DNA of 8,185 nucleotides, from the NCBI GenBank assembly GCA_003452695.1, contig DMNP01000205.1:1-8185 (forward strand), read 5' to 3'. The stretch is from Eggerthellaceae bacterium (GTDB lineage: Bacteria; Actinomycetota; Coriobacteriia; Coriobacteriales; Eggerthellaceae). The translations under genes and the position numbers were made by a program. The notes under the pieces are model-generated. The model saw nothing but the letters and a program-made list of their open reading frames with translations. It was not told the origin of the DNA and did no database searches. The stretch's first letter is position 1; each line of letters starts with the position of its first letter. Of the stretch, positions 5,904-8,185 are shown in pieces.

Positions 5904-7808
5904 CTAGCGCGCCGTATAGGCGCTGTCCCAATCGGCGACGACTTCCTCCCAATCGTCGCAACGGAAAAACGTCTTGTAGAAACTGGCCACTTCCTTCGCC
6001 GCGTATTCCAGGTTGGCGGTATCCTTCACCCGGAACGCCCAAAGCGACAGCAAGAAACTGTCCACATGCCCTTCGCTCCAGATGCCTGCAATGCCCGAGG
6101 GCACGACGGTTATCTGGTAGGGCTTTTCCATGTGGTACAGGCCGTCAGATTTGGCGGCCGACGCCGCAATGGCCCCGGCGATTTCCGTATCAGCCGCTAG
6201 GATGGCCGGAAAATCGTCGTTGCCCAACACGTGCCAGTTGGCTGTTACGGTGGCATCGCCCGCGTTGTAGAACAGCGCCGAGGACGATATGCGCGAACCG
6301 AACCGATCGGACGTACCAAAGGCAGTCGTGCTGCCCGGCATGATGATGAAGGGGCGGCCTTGCGAATCGGGCTTATCGCCGTCGTAGGAATTGTTCATAA
6401 TGCCTGCCAGCTGCAGATAGTAGTCCATCAGCAGGTACTGGCCCGTGTTGGAGGTGGCCGACAGCGCCACGCCGTCAGATACGTCCAGCGTCTGCCCGTC
6501 GTGGGCCAGGCGAATCACTCCGTCGGATGTGGTGGCGGTCTGGGCAACCTTGGCAGATGACACGCTCGGCGTCATCATGCTGGCTGCGTACACGGTTGTC
6601 ACGCGCGTGGTCGTGGCATCGGTCAGGCCCGCCAGCGGGGTGTCCTGGTAGAGCTTCGCGTACTGCGAATCCGTCACCTTGTACGAATAGCCCTTGTTGG
6701 CCTCGTAGCTCTTCTTCAGCACCCGGTCGTGGAATTCCTGGTACATCTCGGCCGCGCCGGCGGGGTCGTAGTCCAGACCCGATGCACCGGAAAGCACGCC
6801 GGCAACCTCCTGCACGGCACCGACGACCGAAATGTCTGCGGTCGTAAGCTCGCCGATGTGCGGCACGCCCTGCACGCGGATGCCCGCCGCCTCCAGCGCG
6901 GCGCGGTCCGATTCGGACAAGTTGGGCACGTTGGCCGTGCTGTCCCACAGCACGGCAGAGGGCTGGATGGTGTTCACGAGCGCATCCACGTTGCAGCTGC
7001 CGGCCTGCGTGCCATCGCCGCTGAAGGCCGCTTCCACGCGCTCCAGCTCGCCCGGGAAGGTGCCGTCCTGCTGTCGTGCGTCCAGCCATTCCTGGTCGCA
7101 GGCGGCAAGCGCTCCCGCGCCGCCGAGCATCTGCGCGATGGTTGCGTACTCGCCCACCGCCGCCACCGTGCCCTTGGCCAGGTCGTCGTTGTTGTTCGTA
7201 CCATCCTCCGGGTCCACGACCACGGTTGTGCCCCCGCCGCCGCCTTCTTGCGATTCTTGGGGATCTTCTGCCTCGTCGTCGGTCAGCTCTTGTCCGCCGC
7301 CCTCGTTTTCGCCCTGCTCTTCCTCTTCCTCTTCCTGATCCGGTTCTTCTGCGGGGTCGGGCTCGTCGCTGCTCCCCTGCTCTTCGGAATCCTCGCGCGT
7401 GGCCTCGCCCTGGCGGTCGGGCTCCTGGTCGGCGTCGGGCTCCTGTCCTTCGGTTGCCTCCTCTTCGTGCGGGGTGTCGGGGCTTTTCAGGCGCTGGGTG
7501 GTGGGGCCGTTGTCGGGTGCGTTGGGGTCGTAGTGCGGCAAGGTTTGCACCTGCGTGTTCTCGTCGTCCGCGTCGTCCACGGACACGTCGGCCAAATCGG
7601 GGCGCTGTTCGGCATCGGGATTCTGCTCGTAGATGGGCTCGGCGTTCTCGTCCAACGTACCGATGTCGGGGTCTTCCAGGTGCATGGTAAGCACGTCGGA
7701 GTACTTGCAGCCGGGCAGCACCGCCAGCATGGCCGCCAGCACGAGCGCCAGGGCGCAAAGCACCGCGCACCGCCTGCCGCACTGCATCTTGCCACGCTTC
7801 TCCTGCAT
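5904..7808 (-). CDS. ABC-transporter substrate-binding lipoprotein (TroA/BtuF/FepB-like fold) with long acidic tether
   Basis: This 634-residue exported lipoprotein is inferred to deliver a metal chelate to the FecCD permease encoded downstream. I prefer the ATG at 7808, which has a GAGAGAGGG stretch just upstream and gives a normal lipoprotein signal: basic n-region, hydrophobic core, then Leu-Pro-Gly-Cys with the modified Cys at residue 34. Pro at -2 is unusual for a lipobox. In-frame alternatives are ATG 7850 (14 more residues, not signal-like) and ATG 7787.

Residues about 72-211 are a low-complexity tether rich in Glu, Asp, Gln and Pro, with a run of six Glu (159-164) and a Gly run (189-193). 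The fold starts near 212 with V-G-E-Y-A-T-I-A-Q-M-L. Then come P-S-A-V-L-W-D-S near 283-290 and a second lobe from about 380. The family-like ending is P-S-G-I-A-G-I-W plus D-S-F-L-L-S-L-W-A-F (about 571-592) and A-S-F-Y-K-T-F-F (608-615). The ligand is unknown, and the usual tether in this family is much shorter. Confidence 0.85.
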   Translation of the reverse strand: MQEKRGKMQCGRRCAVLCALALVLAAMLAVLPGCKYSDVLTMHLEDPDIGTLDENAEPIYEQNPDAEQRPDLADVSVDDADDENTQVQTLPHYDPNAPDNGPTTQRLKSPDTPHEEEATEGQEPDADQEPDRQGEATREDSEEQGSSDEPDPAEEPDQEEEEEEQGENEGGGQELTDDEAEDPQESQEGGGGGTTVVVDPEDGTNNNDDLAKGTVAAVGEYATIAQMLGGAGALAACDQEWLDARQQDGTFPGELERVEAAFSGDGTQAGSCNVDALVNTIQPSAVLWDSTANVPNLSESDRAALEAAGIRVQGVPHIGELTTADISVVGAVQEVAGVLSGASGLDYDPAGAAEMYQEFHDRVLKKSYEANKGYSYKVTDSQYAKLYQDTPLAGLTDATTTRVTTVYAASMMTPSVSSAKVAQTATTSDGVIRLAHDGQTLDVSDGVALSATSNTGQYLLMDYYLQLAGIMNNSYDGDKPDSQGRPFIIMPGSTTAFGTSDRFGSRISSSALFYNAGDATVTANWHVLGNDDFPAILAADTEIAGAIAASAAKSDGLYHMEKPYQITVVPSGIAGIWSEGHVDSFLLSLWAFRVKDTANLEYAAKEVASFYKTFFRCDDWEEVVADWDSAYTAR

Positions 7809-7864
7809 GTCCCTCTCTCTATTCGCAATTCGGACTATTGCCACTTTCATATAATAACCTGCAA

Positions 7865-7893
7865 AGTATATTCTTTACCGCATCTATTCGTAA
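7865..7893 (-). promoter_or_regulatory. Candidate promoter for the lipoprotein/surface-protein unit
   Basis: On the minus strand, TATACT (7865-7870, 5 of 6 matches) lies 17 nt downstream of TTACGA (7888-7893, 3 of 6). The start point would be near 7858, giving a leader of about 50 nt before the ATG at 7808. That agrees with choosing 7808 over 7850. The weak -35 fits a need for an activator. Confidence 0.45.
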
Positions 7894-8004
7894 GCGAAAT
7901 ATCACAGGATTCGGCGACGGTTCCGAAAAAGAAACGAACCGCTGCAATACGGTACGAAACGTGCCGATTGAATCGGGTGCGTCGGCTGCCGCCAAGCGGG
8001 ACGC

Positions 8005-8080
8005 GTTACTGCCCGCGGCTCGGCCGGGAGACCCGCCCCGGGCATGGGGATTCGGGCTTGGCTTCGGCTAACATTAGAAT
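8005..8080 (-). promoter_or_regulatory. Conserved upstream element, copy 2
   Basis: This is the counterpart of 1889-1965, with the same orientation relative to its downstream gene and the identical 26-bp core at 8032-8057. The TGCCC/GGGCA inverted pair is at 8010-8014 and 8040-8044, extended here by one more base pair. TACTGCCC at 8007-8014 matches the repeats of copy 1. A degenerate CTGCC lies 23 bp away at 7986-7990, reproducing the 23-bp spacing. Confidence 0.65.
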
Positions 8081-8185
8081 TTAATAGGAATTAGGCCCAA
8101 TAATCTGTTGTAACGTCATCGGATAGGGGTTTGAAGCCAGTACAGGGGCAAGCTCACGCTTGCCCGGCCTCGCTGAAAACGAGCC

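Larger units (their letters stand above)
7809..8185. other. Region upstream of the lipoprotein gene, no confident gene
   Basis: This region holds a candidate promoter (7865-7893), the second copy of the conserved element (8005-8080) and, near the right edge, a perfect 8-bp-stem hairpin (8146-8165) without a T-run on either side. On the minus strand one frame stays open from 8185 to a TAA at 8081-8083 (34 codons). It could be the end of a neighbouring gene, but other frames are nearly as open and its codon use is unlike the rest of the window. I do not call it. Confidence 0.55.

Noticed and set aside
5895..5905. Inverted repeat AGGTGACACCT at the lipoprotein stop as a terminator
   Set aside because: The stem is only 5 bp with a 1-nt centre and no T-run follows, so it is unlikely to stop transcription.
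8018..8037. Cobalamin-riboswitch B12-box-like string containing GGGAGACCCGCC on the plus strand
   Set aside because: It is on the strand opposite to the genes, the matching position in copy 1 of the element is changed (GGGGCCCCGCC), and I could not find the other conserved riboswitch core parts such as the GCCACTG block. A covariance-model search with the cobalamin riboswitch on both strands would settle it.
6729..8084. A 451-codon plus-strand open frame opposite the lipoprotein
   Set aside because: The apparent hydrophobic stretches are the antisense reading of the Glu/Asp-rich tether. The minus-strand lipoprotein explains the region.
8146..8165. Hairpin GGGCAAGC/GCTTGCCC as an intrinsic terminator
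   Set aside because: Neither strand shows a T-run after the stem, so I describe it only as a hairpin.

Overview
The window is GC-rich DNA, and every supported gene lies on the minus strand. The gene style suggests a Coriobacteriia actinobacterium of the Eggerthellaceae type. The clues are very high-GC codon use, a large secreted protein built from Ig-like repeats and ending in lysine-rich tandem repeats, and a lipoprotein with a long acidic tether. This placement is inference from style; no marker gene is present.

Reading along the minus strand from right to left:
(1) 7809-8185 is non-coding or unassigned. It holds a candidate promoter and one copy of a 76-77 bp conserved element.
(2) 5904-7808 encodes a lipoprotein with a TroA/BtuF/FepB-like substrate-binding fold.
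(3) 2081-5782 encodes a 1233-residue secreted protein. Its N-terminal half looks like a second, divergent binding-protein fold. Ig-like modules, an unassigned domain, a Pro-Thr hinge and lysine-rich wall-binding-like repeats follow. A hairpin terminator (2024-2050) comes after the stop.
(4) 1665-2080 is non-coding. It holds that terminator, the second copy of the conserved element and a candidate promoter.
(5) A tightly packed operon follows: a MotA/TolQ/ExbB-family channel protein (870-1664), a DUF2149 protein resembling ExbD (478-873, ATGA overlap), and a FecCD/BtuC-type ABC permease (1-475, cut by the window edge, 2 nt after the DUF2149 stop).

Together these look like an uptake locus for a metal chelate such as haem, a siderophore or a corrinoid. 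Two exported binding proteins would capture the ligand and a FecCD importer would move it across the membrane. An ExbB/ExbD-like proton-driven module sits between them in the gene order. That module is unexpected in a cell thought to have no outer membrane. From memory, MotA/TolQ/ExbB plus DUF2149 pairs elsewhere travel with CobN-like chelatase or dechelatase proteins in methanogens and in Bacteroidota haem loci; no CobN-like gene is visible here. The same conserved element lies upstream of both transcription units, which suggests co-regulation. The ligand cannot be read from the sequence.
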